From contig CAKOJO010000074.1 in assembly GCA_934090595.1 (NCBI GenBank), forward strand, positions 1-5,294: a stretch of 5,294 nucleotides of DNA, given 5' to 3'. Origin of the DNA: an uncultured Bacilli bacterium. GTDB taxonomy: Bacteria; Bacillota_I; Bacilli_A; RF39; UBA660. The translations under genes were made by a program, and so were the position numbers. The first letter of the stretch is position 1; each line of letters opens with the position of its first letter. Shown here piece after piece: positions 3,628 through 5,294 of the stretch. The notes below the pieces were generated by a model, which saw only the letters and a list, made by a program, of their open reading frames with translations, did not search any database and was not told the DNA's origin.

Positions 3628-5294
3628 ATGTATAAAACAAGAACAAAATTACTAGCCATAGTACTAATATTCGTTATGATGTTTAGTTATTTAGGTATCA
3701 TTGGGGAAGTATTCGCAAGTGGCACAATGACAACAAATCAAGCCAATGTAGAATTTGATACTTATTTTAAAGATAATGAAACAAAAACAAAGGCAGCAAT
3801 AAAAACAATAGGAGAAAAAAATTACTTATACATAACCATAAAGGTAAACAATAAAGGATACCTAAAAAATATTGTAGTAGATTTAGACAATCCAAACTTT
3901 AAAGTAGAAGATGGATTTACTGCAAAAGAAGTATCAAAAATTGAAGATAACAAAATATATTTTAATCAAATAGTAAAAGGAGAAGCCGTAGAATTAGCAA
4001 TTCCAATCGAAATGATAACAGCTACTAGTGAAAAGATTTCTTTATCTCAAATTTATAAAGAAAACAAAATTAAATTCACTGGTACATATGTAGATGGAGA
4101 TGGAAACGAAAAACAAGCTAAAAAAGATGTTACGGTTAATTTAGCATGGACAGCAGAAAAATATCCTGAATTAAATATTGGTATTTCAAAATTTATTCCA
4201 TATGAAATAAATGGAGAAAAATACCTTGTATTACAAATGAATGTTGAATCATATTTAAAAGACAATAATTTACCAGTAAAAGAAGATAAAATAGAAATTT
4301 CAATTCCAAGTATAGATGGTGTAAAACCAGAAGAAGTAAAAGTAGTAGCTAACACTACTAAAGCAACTAATGGGGATGAATCAGGTGCTAACTTCAGTTC
4401 TTCAAATTATAATTATGATGAAAATTTAGATAAAGTAACAATTATAGTAGAGAACGAAGCAAATGCACAAGGTGAAGTTTCTTGGAGTAAACAAGCTAAA
4501 GATGAATTTTTAGTAACTTGTATATACAAAAAAGAAATTACAAAATCAGTTCCAGTAACATTAGAAGCAAGTAGTGAAATATCAATCTATGAATCTAGCA
4601 TTACAAAAGCAAGAAGAAGTAAATCAAGTCAAGAAAATATGCAAGACCAAATAGGAGAACTAGTAGAAACAGAAGTGACAACTACAGAAAGTTTAAGTAA
4701 AGGTCAAATATATGCAAACTATGAAACAACAGCTAAAAAAGAAACAGAATATACAGAAAATATAACAACAAATGTAGGTCTTACAAAAATAGGAAACACT
4801 GAATTATTAAACAAAGTAGAATTAAATTTAACAGGTGAAAGTTATACATATTTTAAAGAATTAAAAATATCAAAATCAAATTTTGATAAAATCTTATCTG
4901 AAGAAGGTAATATTAAAATTTATAATGGAACAACTTTAGTTGCAACAATAGATAAAAATACACAAGCAGATGAACAAACATATGTAGTAGATTTAAAAGA
5001 TCTAAATGTAAGTGCTTTGAAAATAGAAACTTCTAAACCAGTAGTAGAAGGAAAATTAGAATTAAAACTAACAAAAGCAGTAAAAAATGAAATAACTTTA
5101 AGTAAAGCACAAGCAAAAGAATTAACAAAACTAGAAGAAAAAGTTACTATGACAGCTTTAAAAGATACAAATAAAGTAACTCAGAAAGCTGTAACAAAAG
5201 AAATAGCATTAATAGAGCCAACATCACAAGCAGAACTAGTAATGGATAACACAAATTTATCTACAATAGTAACAAACAAAGATGTAAAAATAAC
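3628..5294 (+). CDS. Large secreted surface protein, adhesin-like, 3'-truncated at the window edge
   Basis: An ATG 8 nt behind AGGAGG opens a frame that stays free of stops to the window end, 555 complete codons. Residues 1-7 are basic, 8-26 hydrophobic, and VFA-SG at 28-32 gives a signal peptidase I site after Ala30; there is no lipobox. The mature part is rich in Lys, Glu, Thr and Asn, with one Cys (298) and few Trp. Alternating hydrophobic strands (for example YLYITIKVNN around residues 66-75, and the L-x-L patterns after 390) suggest serial beta-sandwich domains. A basic patch at 329-333 (RRSKS) sits in a charged, probably flexible stretch between two such regions. It resembles long uncharacterised cell-surface proteins of gut Clostridia, an impression from memory rather than a search. 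The anchor, expected at the missing C terminus, cannot be seen. Function is unknown; an adhesin or surface-layer role is inference. Confidence 0.88.
   Translation, partial: MYKTRTKLLAIVLIFVMMFSYLGIIGEVFASGTMTTNQANVEFDTYFKDNETKTKAAIKTIGEKNYLYITIKVNNKGYLKNIVVDLDNPNFKVEDGFTAKEVSKIEDNKIYFNQIVKGEAVELAIPIEMITATSEKISLSQIYKENKIKFTGTYVDGDGNEKQAKKDVTVNLAWTAEKYPELNIGISKFIPYEINGEKYLVLQMNVESYLKDNNLPVKEDKIEISIPSIDGVKPEEVKVVANTTKATNGDESGANFSSSNYNYDENLDKVTIIVENEANAQGEVSWSKQAKDEFLVTCIYKKEITKSVPVTLEASSEISIYESSITKARRSKSSQENMQDQIGELVETEVTTTESLSKGQIYANYETTAKKETEYTENITTNVGLTKIGNTELLNKVELNLTGESYTYFKELKISKSNFDKILSEEGNIKIYNGTTLVATIDKNTQADEQTYVVDLKDLNVSALKIETSKPVVEGKLELKLTKAVKNEITLSKAQAKELTKLEEKVTMTALKDTNKVTQKAVTKEIALIEPTSQAELVMDNTNLSTIVTNKDVKI

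Noticed and set aside
4053..4355. 100-codon minus-strand frame
   Set aside because: Antisense shadow of the large surface-protein gene.

Overview
The window looks like chromosomal DNA of a low-GC, Gram-positive bacterium of the Clostridia, probably a gut or host-associated lineage. This rests on consensus AGGAGG ribosome sites, sigma-A promoters (TTGACA/TATAAT with 17-bp spacers), AT-rich gaps, a Pro-Glu-Thr-Pro-linked lipoprotein, and an Rpn-type PD-(D/E)XK gene beside a large exported surface protein. No rRNA, tRNA or CRISPR array was found, and the species cannot be named.

Left part (1-1332): two tandem, same-strand paralogues of a small exported lipoprotein. The first lacks its 5' end at the window edge. 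It ends in a strong hairpin terminator, and the second copy then starts from its own near-consensus promoter. The two share a closely related core (36 of 54 residues identical) and have diverged towards the C terminus. Their function is unknown.

Middle part (1333-2686): a hairpin-dense segment (about 1372-1697) of visibly different base composition, with a bidirectional terminator, a perfect 26-bp palindrome and a TCCGC-TATA-GCGGA palindrome. To its right, on the minus strand, lies an Rpn-family (PDDEXK_2 type) putative nuclease/transposase gene. A one-base frameshift near its 3' end cuts off the family-typical C-terminal tail, which is still readable in another frame up to 1770. Its own terminator follows at 1712-1748.

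Right-central part (2687-3534): a long AT-rich gap with no convincing gene. It holds a degenerate tandem array of 7-nt units, an orphan Shine-Dalgarno sequence, a leftward promoter that fires straight into a terminator-like hairpin, and a second copy of the TCCGCTATAGCGGA palindrome.

Right part (3535-5294): a clear promoter and ribosome site lead into a large secreted surface protein that runs off the window after 555 codons. It has a signal peptide and a Lys/Glu/Thr/Asn-rich, probably beta-rich body, and no function can be assigned.

Nothing here amounts to a demonstrated new system. The most interesting points are the frameshifted Rpn gene bracketed by identical palindromes, the structured segment at 1372-1697, and the promoter-terminator pair near 3000.
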